Part shown: positions 16,170 through 25,371 of the stretch, in pieces | How positions within the stretch are numbered: the stretch's first letter is position 1 | Layout of the letters: the number at the start of each line of letters is the position of its first letter | From: an uncultured Verrucomicrobiota bacterium | Lineage (GTDB): Bacteria; Verrucomicrobiota; Verrucomicrobiia; Opitutales; Opitutaceae | Reading direction: 5' to 3' | DNA length: 64,000 nucleotides | Assembly (NCBI GenBank): GCA_903898675.1 | Contig: CAIUGM010000031.1 | Span: forward strand, 1 to 64,000 | Made by a program: the position numbers and the translations under genes | The notes under the pieces: model-generated | What the model was told of the DNA's origin: nothing | What the model saw: the letters and a program-made list of their open reading frames with translations, nothing else | Databases searched by the model: none

Positions 16170-17516
16170 TCAGGCCACGCGCTCGACGATGAGCGGCGGC
16201 GGGATCGGGCGCTTGGGGGCGAGACGGTAGGCGTCCTTGAAGTAGTTGAGCGCCTGCTCGAGCTTCGCCTCGTCGTTGTAATGGATCATCATGAGCGGCT
16301 CGCCCTGCTTGACCTGCGTGCCGACCTTGCGGATCTCGGAGACGCCGACCGCGTAGTCGATCTTGCCGTGGTGCGCGGCATCCTTGCCGGCGCCGAGGAG
16401 CGAGACGCCCTTGGCGATCATGGCGGCGTTGATCGTGTGCACGTAGCCGCGCTTGGGGGCCGGCAGCTTCCGGATGTGGCGGGCCGTCGGGAATTTCTCG
16501 GGATGGTCGATGTAGGAGATGTCGCCGCCCTGGGCGCGGATCATGTCCTTGAACTTCTCGAGTGCGGAGCCGTCGGACAGGTGGCGCTGCACGGTCTGCT
16601 TGGCGGAGAGCGTCGAGCCGGCCACGCCGGCGAGGCGGACGATTTCCATGCCGAGCTTGAGCACGAGCTCCTTCATGTCCTCGGGACCTTCGCCCTTCAG
16701 GAGTGCGATGGCTTCCTTGATTTCCAGCGCGGTGCCGACGGTGTCGCCGAGCGGCTGGTTCATGTCGGTGACCAGCGCGACGCAGCGGCGCTTCATCGAG
16801 CGGCCGACGCGGGTCATGGAGCGGGCGAGCTGCTTGGCCTGCTCGAGGTCCTTGATAAAGGAACCGTTGCCCCACTTCAAATCAACGACGAGACCCTCGG
16901 CACCCTCGGCGAGCTTCTTGGAAAGCACGCTGCCGGTGATGAGCGGGAGGCTCGGGATGGTGCCGGTCTCAAGGCGGAGGTCGTAGAAAATCTGGTCGGC
17001 CGGGGCGAGCTCAGGGCTCTGCTCGGCGATGGCGCCGCCGACGCGGGCCAGCTGGTCGACGAAGTGCTGGATCGTCATGTGGCTCTTGAAGCCGGGGACG
17101 GCGGAGAGCTTCTCCAGGGTCGTAATGACATACTCCTGCTCGACGCCGCACATCATCGGGACGACAACTCCGCTCGCCATGGCCAGCGGGGCAAGGACGA
17201 GGGCCGTCTTGTCGCCCACGCCGCCGGTCGAGTACTTGTCGATCTTCGGCTTGGCAATGTGTGACAGGTCGATGACTTCGCCGGAGAGCATCATCTCCTC
17301 CGTGAGAATGGCCGTTTCCTGGGCGGACATGTTGGCGAAGTAGATCGCCATCAGCAGCGCAGCTTGCTGGTGCTTCGGCATCTCTCCATCCAGCGTGGAG
17401 TCGATGATGTAGCGGATTTCTTCCTGCGTAAATTCCTGACCGTCGCGTTTCTTCTCAATCAATGAAGTAAACGACGGCTTGATGAACCGGCGCGTGGGAA
17501 TAGGACGTTTTCTCAT
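16170..17516 (-). CDS. Thymidine/pyrimidine-nucleoside phosphorylase homologue, atypical active site
   Basis: A 448-residue member of the nucleoside phosphorylase-II family, which cleaves pyrimidine nucleosides with phosphate. The fold is intact: an N-terminal helical domain (RYIIDSTLDGEMPKHQQAALLMAI), phosphate/nucleoside region KIDKYSTGGVGDK (91-103), DLRLETGTIPSLPLITGSVLSKKLAEG with the conserved Arg, Ser and Lys, and a C-terminal biotinyl-lipoyl-like domain. But the catalytic His of KHSTGG is Tyr95, and the family segment around SGRGLGHTGGTLDKL is replaced by CGVEQEYVITTLEKL. Its specificity may differ. The ATG at 17516 is chosen; an extension to 17576 adds twenty residues. Confidence 0.85.
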   Translation of the reverse strand: MRKRPIPTRRFIKPSFTSLIEKKRDGQEFTQEEIRYIIDSTLDGEMPKHQQAALLMAIYFANMSAQETAILTEEMMLSGEVIDLSHIAKPKIDKYSTGGVGDKTALVLAPLAMASGVVVPMMCGVEQEYVITTLEKLSAVPGFKSHMTIQHFVDQLARVGGAIAEQSPELAPADQIFYDLRLETGTIPSLPLITGSVLSKKLAEGAEGLVVDLKWGNGSFIKDLEQAKQLARSMTRVGRSMKRRCVALVTDMNQPLGDTVGTALEIKEAIALLKGEGPEDMKELVLKLGMEIVRLAGVAGSTLSAKQTVQRHLSDGSALEKFKDMIRAQGGDISYIDHPEKFPTARHIRKLPAPKRGYVHTINAAMIAKGVSLLGAGKDAAHHGKIDYAVGVSEIRKVGTQVKQGEPLMMIHYNDEAKLEQALNYFKDAYRLAPKRPIPPPLIVERVA

Positions 17517-17599
17517 GGAAGTCACAGATAGGTGGCTGGGGGATGGCGCCATGTGGCGCAAAGCTCGCAAAGGCAAAGAGTTTTGTGAATTTTGTCGAG

Positions 17600-17632
17600 C
17601 CTAAAATTGGCCTATGACCCCCTAATTTTAGG
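17600..17632. repeat. Dyad CCTAAAATT / AATTTTAGG between divergent genes
   Basis: A perfect 9-bp inverted repeat (17600-17608 and 17624-17632) with a 15-bp loop that contains GGCCTATGACC; GGGCCTATCC follows. It lies in the divergent promoter region of the phosphorylase and argS, so an operator or 5' UTR hairpin is possible. Confidence 0.55.
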
Positions 17633-17726
17633 GCCTATCCAACCTGTAAAAACCGCGCTTTGAACCGCTTTGCCACCCGCCAAAATCCTTCTTGCTCAAA
17701 GCCAAGCGCAATTCCTGAATCAACCG

Positions 17727-19478
17727 ATGAACCTTCCGTTCAACGTCGCCAGTCACCTCGATGCCGCCCTGCGGGCCTCCGCCGCCCTGCTCGGATTGAC
17801 GGATCGCGGCTTCCAACCCGAGGTCCGGGTGGCTGACCCGGCCAATGGCGATTTTCAGGCCAACGGCGCCCTCGCCTTCGCCAAAAGTGAGAAGCAAAAC
17901 CCCCGCGCCCTCGCCCAGCAAATCGTCGACCAGCTGGGTCAGCTGGACGCGGATTTTGACATCAATCTGGCCGGTCCGGGGTTCATTAATTTCCGGCTGA
18001 AACCCGGCGCCCTGCTGGGCTGGTTGCAAGCCTACGACTCGGAAGCGCACCTGCAAGCCGGCGCGGCCAGCGTCCGCCTAGGCCAGACCTGGCTCGTGGA
18101 TTATTCCTCACCCAACACGGCCAAGCAAATGCATGTCGGCCACCTGCGCTCCGCGGTGATCGGCGAGGCCATCTGCCGCCTGCTGGCGTTCAGCGGGGCC
18201 CGTGTCATCCGCGACAATCACATTGGCGACTGGGGCACGCAGTTCGGCAAACTCATCTGGGCCTACAAGCGCCACCTGGACCAGGCCGCGCTCGCGAGCG
18301 AACCGCTGGAAGAGTTCGAGCGGCTTTACAAACTAGGGAACAGTTCCGCCGAGGCCGACCCCGCCGTGCTGACCGAGGCCCAGCAGGAACTGGTGAAGCT
18401 GCAGGCGGGCGACGCGGCGAACCTGGCGATCTGGCACGAGATCAACCGCGCCTCCCTTGCCGCCTTCCAGGAAATCTACGACCAGCTCGGCATCCGCTTC
18501 GACTTCACCCATGGCGAAAGCTTCTACAACGACAAGGTCGAGCGCATCTATCGCGAGCTCAGCGAGGCGGGGCTCGCCCGGGAAAGCGAGGGCGCCCTGG
18601 TGGTCTTCCACCCCGAGCACCCACGCTTCGCCAAGCAACCCTTTCTCATCCGCAAGAAGGATGGCGCCGCCAACTACGCGTCCAGCGACCTCGCCACCGT
18701 GCTCTACCGCGCGGAGCATTTCCACGCCGACGGCATCGTGGTCGTCACGGACTACCGCCAGGCCGACCATTTCGAGCAGCTGTATCTCACCGCCCGGAAA
18801 TGGTTCGCCGCGAAAAACCACCCGCTGCCGGAATTGCATCACGTGACCTTCGGCGCCGTGACCGGCGAGGACGGCAAGGCGTTGAAGACCCGCGACGGCG
18901 GCACCATCCGCCTGAAGGACCTGCTGCACGAGGCGCAGGAGCGCGCGTTCCAGCTCGTCAGCGAGCGCAGCCCGGATTTCCCGGAGGCCGAGCGCCGCGA
19001 GATTGCCGGCGTGGTCGGCGTGGCCTCGGTGCAATACGCCGACCTGTCGCAGAACCGCTCGAGCGACTACGTGTTCGCGTGGGACAAGATGATCTCCCTC
19101 GAGGGCAACACGGCCGCCTACCTGCTCTACGCGGTCGCCCGGATCCGCAGCATCTTCCGCAAGGCCGGGCTCGATCCGGCGCAGCCGGCGCTGGCCGGCG
19201 CCACCGCGCCCGAGACCGCGCAGGAAGTCGCCCTGGCCCGCAAGCTCGTGAAGTTCTCCGACGCCACCCTGCTCGCCACGAGCACGCTGCGGCCGCATTT
19301 TCTCAGCCTGTACCTTTACGAGCTCGCCGGTGAGTTCAGTGCCTTCTACGCCGCCGACAAGGTCATCGTGGAGGACGAAGTCGTGCGCACCCGCCGGCTG
19401 CTGCTCTGCCACCGCACGCTGGTCGTCCTCGAGACCGGCCTGCACCTGCTCGGCCTGCGCACACTGGAGCGGATGTAG
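17727..19478 (+). CDS. argS: Arginyl-tRNA synthetase
   Basis: A 583-residue class Ia synthetase charging tRNA-Arg. It has an N-terminal Add1 domain (NFRLKPGAL), the HIGH-type motif SSPNTAKQMHVGHLRSAVIGE, and the degenerate KMSKS region KTRDGGTIRLKDLL normal for ArgRS. The C-terminal DALR anticodon-binding domain includes TLRPHFLSLYLYELAGEF and ends LLGLRTLERM as in family members. I prefer the ATG at 17727 (MNLPFNVASHLDAAL); a TTG at 17670 would extend it by nineteen residues. The downstream spacer holds an inverted repeat. Confidence 0.96.
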   Translation: MNLPFNVASHLDAALRASAALLGLTDRGFQPEVRVADPANGDFQANGALAFAKSEKQNPRALAQQIVDQLGQLDADFDINLAGPGFINFRLKPGALLGWLQAYDSEAHLQAGAASVRLGQTWLVDYSSPNTAKQMHVGHLRSAVIGEAICRLLAFSGARVIRDNHIGDWGTQFGKLIWAYKRHLDQAALASEPLEEFERLYKLGNSSAEADPAVLTEAQQELVKLQAGDAANLAIWHEINRASLAAFQEIYDQLGIRFDFTHGESFYNDKVERIYRELSEAGLARESEGALVVFHPEHPRFAKQPFLIRKKDGAANYASSDLATVLYRAEHFHADGIVVVTDYRQADHFEQLYLTARKWFAAKNHPLPELHHVTFGAVTGEDGKALKTRDGGTIRLKDLLHEAQERAFQLVSERSPDFPEAERREIAGVVGVASVQYADLSQNRSSDYVFAWDKMISLEGNTAAYLLYAVARIRSIFRKAGLDPAQPALAGATAPETAQEVALARKLVKFSDATLLATSTLRPHFLSLYLYELAGEFSAFYAADKVIVEDEVVRTRRLLLCHRTLVVLETGLHLLGLRTLERM

Positions 19479-19485
19479 TTCCGGG

Positions 19486-19566
19486 AAACGCCAAGCCCCA
19501 AAGGCCAGGTGATTTCGGCTTTGGAACTTCGGATCATTGGTCCAGGATTTGCCTCCCTGGCGTTTG
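19486..19566. repeat. Degenerate inverted tandem-word repeat (AAACGCCA family)
   Basis: Left arm GAAACGCCAAGCCCCAAAGG and right arm CCTCCCTGGCGTTTG are inverted, with TTTGGAACTTCGGATC and ATTGGTCCAGGATTTG between. The words CCAAG/TTGG recur with variation. It sits between argS and the GYF-domain gene. Similar 'natural-language-like' spacers occur elsewhere in this window. Confidence 0.5.
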
Positions 19567-19625
19567 TGATTTGTCCACCCACTTCGCTCTTGCCGCGACC
19601 GGCACGGCCCGCAACATGACCGCCG

Positions 19626-20375
19626 ATGGCCAACCAAGAGATCTACGTCCGCGGGGCGACCGACACTGAAGCGCGCGGCCCGTTCACGATGGAGCAGCTC
19701 GTCTCGCTCGTCGAAGCCGGCCAGGTCACGGCCGAGACTTATTTCTACGACGCCGCCACCGAGCAGTGGCTCGAGGTCGGCGGCAATCCCGAGATGAAGG
19801 CCAAGCTCTGGCCCGAGAAAAAGAAGATGGGTTTCAAGCAGAAGGAATTCAAGGTCGTCAGCGATGAGAAGGCCGACAGCGCCCCGCCCATCACGGTCCA
19901 GCAGTTCCTGGCCGCCGCCGAGGGCAAGACCGAGGACACCAAGGGCAAGAAGGACAAGAATGTGATCATGATGGAAGTGGCCATCTGGGGCACGCGTTCC
20001 ACCGCCGCCATCAGCATCCTCAGCGCCATTGCCCTGATCCTGCCGAACATTGACGCCGTGATGTCGCTGGACGTGGCCAAGATTCTCGAAAAGCCGTTCA
20101 TCATCCTCGGGCTGGTTGACGCCGGTATCGGCCTGCTGCTGCTGCTCGGCGTGATCTCGCTTTATCCGTTCGTGCGTTTCCGGGCGGTGTTCGGGCTGGG
20201 CTTCCTCGGCTTCCTTTTCATGACGCAGGGCCAGCTCACGCCGATGATCGCCATCGCCGCGGGTTCGACCGGGCTTTATTTCTGCACGATTTTCCTGAGC
20301 TATATTCCGCTGGCGGTCGCAGCCCTGCTCGGGCTGGGCGGCATGGCGATGCTCGCGACACTGTCGTACTCCTGA
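19626..20375 (+). CDS. GYF_2-domain membrane protein
   Basis: A 249-residue protein. Residues 1-65 form a GYF_2 (DUF4339) domain: EIYVRGATDTEARGPFTMEQLVSLVEAGQV...TYFYDAATEQWLEV. A charged Lys/Glu linker (about 65-120) leads into a membrane domain of four to five helices (RSTAAISILSAIALILPNI; FIILGLVDAGIGLLLLLGVI; FGLGFLGFLFM; AVAALLGLGGMAML). GYF_2 domains bind proline-rich or partner peptides in many membrane proteins; partner and role here are unknown. It precedes yihY by 28 bases in the same direction and may be co-transcribed with it. Confidence 0.8.
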   Translation: MANQEIYVRGATDTEARGPFTMEQLVSLVEAGQVTAETYFYDAATEQWLEVGGNPEMKAKLWPEKKKMGFKQKEFKVVSDEKADSAPPITVQQFLAAAEGKTEDTKGKKDKNVIMMEVAIWGTRSTAAISILSAIALILPNIDAVMSLDVAKILEKPFIILGLVDAGIGLLLLLGVISLYPFVRFRAVFGLGFLGFLFMTQGQLTPMIAIAAGSTGLYFCTIFLSYIPLAVAALLGLGGMAMLATLSYS

Positions 20376-20402
20376 GCGCGGCGCGGCCGTGCCCGGTTCC
20401 CC

Positions 20403-21932
20403 ATGGCCAAGCACCCGCTCCTGTCCCGGCTGCACCAGCTCTGGACCCATGAGATCTGGGCGGCGGGCCTGACCCGTGACAAGAGTCTCCGCAACCGGCT
20501 GCTGGCCCAGCTGCGCATCGTCTCGATCACCCTCTCGGGTCTGAGCGAGCTGAAGGTCGCCGCCCGCGCCGCCGCGCTCAGCTACAGTTCCCTCCTCGGC
20601 CTCGGGCCGCTCGTGGCGATCGCCGTCCTGATCTCCGGCTTCGCCCTCGGCAACCGCGACCCCGCCATCGCCGCCAACGGGGTCAACGACGTCATCAGCT
20701 TCATCGCGCCGCAGGTCGTGCAGTACCAGAAGGCCGTTTCCGACGAGCAGGCGCGCACGACACTCACACAGGCGGACCTGCATCCGCCCGGGACGAAAAG
20801 CGCGCCGACCCCGCCGCGCCCGCCGGCCGATCCCGAGATGGTGACCTTCATCACCAAGATCATCACCAACAGCGGCACCGGCTCCGGCACCGCGGGCGCG
20901 GTCGGCCTGCTGGCCCTGCTGGTCATTGTCGTGATGCTCTTCACCAGCGTGGAGAAAACCTTCAATGACATCTGGGGCGTCCGCCGCGGCCGGAACTGGC
21001 TAACGCGCATCATCTATTACTGGGCGGTCATCACCATCGGCGCCCTGGTGTTCTTCACGTCCCTCACGCTGCTTTCCGCCGGCACCCTCATGAACGTGTA
21101 CATCGCCAAGATGCCGTTCCGCCAGGAGCTGGCCCCCCTCTACTCGCTGGTGCTGCGGTCCACCTCCGCGGTTTTGCTCGTGCTGATCCTCACCCTTTTC
21201 TACCGGCTCATCCCCAACACCCGCGTGAAGTGGCGCGCCGCCCTGATCGGCGCGGTGATTGTCACCGCCCTGCTCTTCCTCAACAACTACCTCGCGTTCC
21301 TTTATTTCCGGAATGTCGTCTCGGCCAACCGGCTTTACGGCGCCGTGGGCATTTTGCCCATCCTGATGCTCGGCCTCTATGTGTTCTGGCTGTTCGTGCT
21401 CGTGGGCGGGCAGATCACCTATGCCGTCCAGAACGTCCACTACCGCAGCAGCCAGACCGCCTGGCACAGCCTGAACCATGCGACCCGCGAGAGCATGTCG
21501 CTGCTGGTGCTGCTGCTCGTCGCCCGCCGGTTCAAGGCCGGCGCGCCGGCCTATTCCGTCACAGGGTTGTCCACCCACATCCGCGTGCCCTCGCAGATCC
21601 TCAACGAAAGCCTCAACCGGTTATGCGACCTCAACCTGATCGCGGAGCTGCCCCCGGGCGAGGGCGCCGACCCCACCGACCATCGCTACCAGCCGGCGCG
21701 GTCCCTCGATCGCATCACACTCCTGGATTTCCGGCAGATGTTTGAAAACTACGGCGAGGCACCCTCCGGCGGACTGCTCGATAACGTCGATCCCGTGCTG
21801 GCGCTCTACCATGACCGCCTCACGGCCAGCCTGCCGGCCGCCCTGGGCGGCAAGACGCTCGACCAGCTGATCGACGACCTGCAGCCCAGCCAGACTTACG
21901 CGCCCTTCCCCGTCGGTCCGGCCGGCAGCTGA
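20403..21932 (+). CDS. YihY/BrkB-family membrane protein
   Basis: A 509-residue protein. Residues about 45-330 form the YihY/RNase BN-like membrane domain: KVAARAAALSYSSLLGLGPLVAI, VEKTFNDIWGVRRGRNWL, NTRVKWRAALIGAVIVTALLF and YGAVGILPILMLGLYVFW. A soluble C-terminal region of roughly 180 residues follows, starting after ARRFKAGAPAYSV; it contains a winged-helix-like stretch (LSTHIRVPSQILNESLNRL). The name RNase BN is a historic misannotation for this family; the real function is uncertain. Adjacent to the GYF-domain gene. Confidence 0.9.
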   Translation: MAKHPLLSRLHQLWTHEIWAAGLTRDKSLRNRLLAQLRIVSITLSGLSELKVAARAAALSYSSLLGLGPLVAIAVLISGFALGNRDPAIAANGVNDVISFIAPQVVQYQKAVSDEQARTTLTQADLHPPGTKSAPTPPRPPADPEMVTFITKIITNSGTGSGTAGAVGLLALLVIVVMLFTSVEKTFNDIWGVRRGRNWLTRIIYYWAVITIGALVFFTSLTLLSAGTLMNVYIAKMPFRQELAPLYSLVLRSTSAVLLVLILTLFYRLIPNTRVKWRAALIGAVIVTALLFLNNYLAFLYFRNVVSANRLYGAVGILPILMLGLYVFWLFVLVGGQITYAVQNVHYRSSQTAWHSLNHATRESMSLLVLLLVARRFKAGAPAYSVTGLSTHIRVPSQILNESLNRLCDLNLIAELPPGEGADPTDHRYQPARSLDRITLLDFRQMFENYGEAPSGGLLDNVDPVLALYHDRLTASLPAALGGKTLDQLIDDLQPSQTYAPFPVGPAGS

Positions 21933-21980
21933 GCAATTAGCCCTGGGCTCCGGGTGGTTCCGACGGTGCCGCTTCGCGGG

Positions 21981-22008
21981 TTGACACCTGTCCCCCCGTT
22001 TCTACTTT
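21981..22008 (+). promoter_or_regulatory. Candidate promoter before the PpiD/SurA-like gene
   Basis: TTGACA at 21981-21986 and TACTTT at 22003-22008 are spaced 16 bp apart and lie sixteen bases upstream of the start ATG at 22024. Confidence 0.4.
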
Positions 22009-22023
22009 TGGCCCCTTTCCCCT

Positions 22024-23664
22024 ATGATCTCCTGGATTCAACGTTCCTTTCAGAAGCACTTTCGCTGGGTGTTCGCCCTCGTCCTGGCCGCCATGGTCAT
22101 CCCGCTGGTCGTCATCTTCAGCCCCTCCTCCGGAGTGGGCCGCGGAGCCAACAAGCTGCTGGAGCGTCCATTTTTCGGCCATAACCTCGGCAACGAGGTG
22201 GAGTCCCGCCGCCTCTTCAGCGACGGCTCGATCAGCGCCCAGTTGCGCGGGTCCAGCAACCTTCAGGGCGGCCAGCTCCAGCAGTACTCCCTCCAGCGCG
22301 CCGCCGCCCTCGCCGTGGCGGATGAACTCCACCTGCCCACCCCCACGGAAGCCCAGGTCGCCAAGTTCGTCTCGACCCTCCGTGCGTTCCAGAACGAGCA
22401 GGGCCAGTTCGACCAGAAGCGCTACACGGCCTTCGGCGACTCGCTCAAGACCGGCTCCCAGGTCACGGTGGCGGACGTCAACCGCGTCCTCCGCGATGAC
22501 ACCCGGGTGGCAGACCTTCTGGCCACCATCATCGCCGGCCCCGGCTACGTGCTGCCGCACGATGTCACGCAGCAACTGATCCGCAGCGACTCCAGCTGGA
22601 CCGTGCAGGTGGCCACCCTGGATTACGCCAGCTTCGCCCCCACCCTCAACCCCGGCGAGGACAGCCTGAAGAAATTCTACGACGAAAACTCCGCGCACTA
22701 CGACGTGCCCGCCCGCCCGCGCTTCAGCTATGTCGAGTTCAAGGGCGCTGATTTCCTCCCGACCGCCGGCCCGACCGAGGCGGAACTGCGCGCGTTCTAC
22801 ACCGCCAACGCCGAGGCGTTCCCGGTGCCGCCTGAGGCCGCGCCCGCCTCCGCCGCCCCGGTGGATAATTTCCCGAAGATCCGCGCCAAGGTGGAAACCG
22901 CGCTCAAGGCCAATGTCTCGGCCCGCCTCGCCAGCAAGGCCGCGAACGAACTCACCCTCGCGCTCTATGAGCACAAGCTCACCGCCAACTCCGCCGAACT
23001 CGCCTCCTTCCTGGCCGACCGCCACCTGACGATCGCCCCCGTGGCCCCGTTCGCCCCGGACAATCCCCCGGCCGACAAGCCATGGCTCGGTGCCTATCCC
23101 GACCAGATCGCGCGCCTGGGCCAGTCCCACTTCTTTTCTGATCCGCTCCCCACCATGGACAGCTACGTGGTGCTGCTGTGGAACGAGAGCCTGCCGGCCT
23201 ACAAACCGCTGTTCGCCGAGGTGCACGACCGCGTGACCGCTGATTTCAAGGAGGTGGAGAAGCGCCGGCTCTTCAACGAGCAGGGCAAGATCCTCCGCGC
23301 CAAGCTGCAGGCTGCCACCGGCACCCCCGCCGCCTTCGCCGCCGCGGCCGCCGCCGACAAGCTGGAGGTGAAGACCTACGCCGGCTTCACGCTGCGCCAG
23401 CCGCCCCAGGATCTCCCGTACAACATCCTAAATTCGCTGACGACCACCGAGGCCGGCCAGGTGGCCGAAATGACGTCCACCGACGCCAAGGGTTTTCTCG
23501 TCTACGTGCAGGAAAAGAAGCTGCCCGATCTCAGCCCGACCAGCCCGCGCTACCTCGAGCTGAAGAAGCAGCTCGAACTTTTCACAGCCGGCACCAATGA
23601 GACTTCCTACCTCAACGCGCTCGTGGAGCGCGAACTGAAGAAGTCCGAGCCCGCCACGCGCTAA
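22024..23664 (+). CDS. PpiD/SurA_N-like periplasmic folding protein, no parvulin motif seen
   Basis: A 546-residue protein with an N-terminal transmembrane anchor (FRWVFALVLAAMVIPLVVIF) then a long soluble region. It resembles the SurA_N/PpiD chaperone family: VADELHLPTPTEAQVAKFV, FQNEQGQFDQKRYTAFGDSL, TRVADLLATIIAGPGYVLPHDV and ARPRFSYVEF. The later sequence lacks a clear parvulin active-site block, so it may be a non-catalytic PpiD-like chaperone. Two such helix-rich halves are common for SurA_N_3 proteins. The start is well placed after a candidate promoter, and a terminator follows. Function inferred from the N-terminal family only. Confidence 0.7.
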   Translation: MISWIQRSFQKHFRWVFALVLAAMVIPLVVIFSPSSGVGRGANKLLERPFFGHNLGNEVESRRLFSDGSISAQLRGSSNLQGGQLQQYSLQRAAALAVADELHLPTPTEAQVAKFVSTLRAFQNEQGQFDQKRYTAFGDSLKTGSQVTVADVNRVLRDDTRVADLLATIIAGPGYVLPHDVTQQLIRSDSSWTVQVATLDYASFAPTLNPGEDSLKKFYDENSAHYDVPARPRFSYVEFKGADFLPTAGPTEAELRAFYTANAEAFPVPPEAAPASAAPVDNFPKIRAKVETALKANVSARLASKAANELTLALYEHKLTANSAELASFLADRHLTIAPVAPFAPDNPPADKPWLGAYPDQIARLGQSHFFSDPLPTMDSYVVLLWNESLPAYKPLFAEVHDRVTADFKEVEKRRLFNEQGKILRAKLQAATGTPAAFAAAAAADKLEVKTYAGFTLRQPPQDLPYNILNSLTTTEAGQVAEMTSTDAKGFLVYVQEKKLPDLSPTSPRYLELKKQLELFTAGTNETSYLNALVERELKKSEPATR

Positions 23665-23720
23665 TCCGGCGGGGAGGACACCGCTTATCCTGCGATAACG
23701 CCGTCCGCCTATCAGGTTGC

Positions 23721-23751
23721 TGCCACCGCCCCAAGCGGTGGCATTTTCTTT
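23721..23751 (+). terminator. Rho-independent terminator
   Basis: Perfect stem TGCCACCGC / GCGGTGGCA with a 5-nt loop followed by TTTTCTTT. It ends the PpiD/SurA-like gene, 57 bases past its stop codon. Confidence 0.85.
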
Positions 23752-23844
23752 GCTGAAACCGGCCCCTTGCCGCCGCCGTCACAAAAAGCTTAAACTTTTG
23801 CCCAGATTCGCGTGTTATCAGCCTGTTCCGCCCCCCTTTTCCTC

Positions 23845-25371
23845 ATGACCATCACCCTTCGCCGACGCCTCTCCCTCGCTTTGCTGGCAGGCCTCCTCGC
23901 CAGCTCCGGCGCCTTCGCCCAGATGGCGGAGCCCTCCCCCCGCCCCGCCGCACCGGCGCCCGGCGGCCTGACCCTCGAGGAATGCGTGGCGCGCGCCCTC
24001 GACAAGAATTTCTCGGTGCGCATCCAGTCCTTCGCCGTCAGCCAGGCCAAGGATGCGGTCATCATCAGCAAGTCCGCGTACGACCCGATCTTCGGCGCCA
24101 ACTGGCAGAAGAGCGTGCAGCAGAGCCCGACCGCCCTGTTCAGCACCACCACCGCGGCCGGCAGCGCCAAGCCCCAGACCAACAACCAGAATACCAGCTT
24201 CTCGCTCACCCAGCCGGTGATCACCGGCGGCACGGTCACGGCCAACTACGGTTTGGCCCGCGATGCCAGCAACTACGTGCAGAGCCTGATCAATCCCTCC
24301 TACAACGGCCAGGCCTCGATCAGCATCAGCCAGCCGCTCCTGCAGGGCGCCGGCGTCGACTTCAACCGCGCGACGATCCAGATCGCCCAGGCCGGGGAGA
24401 AGATCGCGAGCCTCAATCTCCGCAGCTCCGTGCTCACGACCATCTACAACGTCGAGGCGGCGTACAACAACCTGGTCTTCGCCCGCGAACAGCACGTGGT
24501 CGCGCAGGACAGCCTGAAGCTCGCCCAGCAGCTCCTCGACGAGAACGTCACCAAGCGCAATACCGGCGTCCTGACCGACCTAGATGTCGTCCAGGCCCAG
24601 GCCGGCGTCGCCACTGCGCAAAGCCAGTTGATCGGCTTCACCCAGGCGATGGACAACGCCGCGGACATCCTGCTCCAGGCCCTGGGCGAACGCGAATTCA
24701 CCGATCCGGTCGGCCGCGTGGCCTTCCCCGAGTTGTCGCCCGTGACGCCCTCCTTCGCCTATTCCTACAAGCTGGCCCGCGACAACGGCCCGAACCTCGG
24801 GGTCATCCAGGCCACGATCGAGCAATACAAGCTGCAGGCCCTTCGCGCCCGCCGCGCCAACCTGCCGCAATTGAACGCCGTGGGCGGCGCCGGCTACTCG
24901 AGCGCCGAGCATTCCTACTCCGATGCCAACTCCACCGTGTGGTCCGGGCCCGGCTACAACTGGAACGTCGGCCTGACGGTGAGCGTTCCGCTCGGCATGC
25001 GCGCCAGCCGCGCCCAATACCGCCAGGCGATGGCCAGTGTGCAAAGCGAGCAGACGGTTTTCGACCAGGTCGACCAGAGCCTCATGGTCCAGGTCCGGGC
25101 CGCGGTGCGCGCCGTCGAGTCCAATCAACAGGCCGTCGCGGCCGCGGCAGAAACGGTCAAACTCAGCCTCAAGCAGAATGAGCTGCAGAAGGCCAAGTTC
25201 GATGCCGGCGTCGCCACCAGCTACGATGTGCTCCAGGCCCAGAATCAACTGGAGACCGCGCGCCTCACCGAATTGCAGGCCCAGGTGAATCTGCGCAACG
25301 CCCTCGCCAATCTCCGCTTCCTCGAGGGAACTTCGCTCGACGTTTACCGGGTGTCGCTCCCGACCAAGTAA
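23845..25371 (+). CDS. TolC-family outer-membrane efflux protein
   Basis: A 508-residue protein with a signal peptide (LRRRLSLALLAGLLASSGAFA) and the OEP/TolC helical barrel repeats: LTLEECVARALDKNFSVRIQS, VEAAYNNLVFAREQHVVAQDSL, LVILDLDVVQAQ-like NTGVLTDLDVVQAQAGVATAQ, and its second copy KAKFDAGVATSYDVLQAQNQ. It forms a trimeric channel spanning the outer membrane and periplasm for export pumps. No membrane-fusion or inner-membrane pump gene is adjacent. The ATG at 23845 begins MTITLRRRLSL, a proper signal peptide; the upstream extension to 23812 is weak. Confidence 0.92.
   Translation: MTITLRRRLSLALLAGLLASSGAFAQMAEPSPRPAAPAPGGLTLEECVARALDKNFSVRIQSFAVSQAKDAVIISKSAYDPIFGANWQKSVQQSPTALFSTTTAAGSAKPQTNNQNTSFSLTQPVITGGTVTANYGLARDASNYVQSLINPSYNGQASISISQPLLQGAGVDFNRATIQIAQAGEKIASLNLRSSVLTTIYNVEAAYNNLVFAREQHVVAQDSLKLAQQLLDENVTKRNTGVLTDLDVVQAQAGVATAQSQLIGFTQAMDNAADILLQALGEREFTDPVGRVAFPELSPVTPSFAYSYKLARDNGPNLGVIQATIEQYKLQALRARRANLPQLNAVGGAGYSSAEHSYSDANSTVWSGPGYNWNVGLTVSVPLGMRASRAQYRQAMASVQSEQTVFDQVDQSLMVQVRAAVRAVESNQQAVAAAAETVKLSLKQNELQKAKFDAGVATSYDVLQAQNQLETARLTELQAQVNLRNALANLRFLEGTSLDVYRVSLPTK

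Noticed and set aside
18333-20783. 816-residue open frame on the minus strand antisense to argS and the GYF gene
   Set aside because: It is a GC-rich shadow with low-complexity composition. The + strand has clear family motifs throughout.
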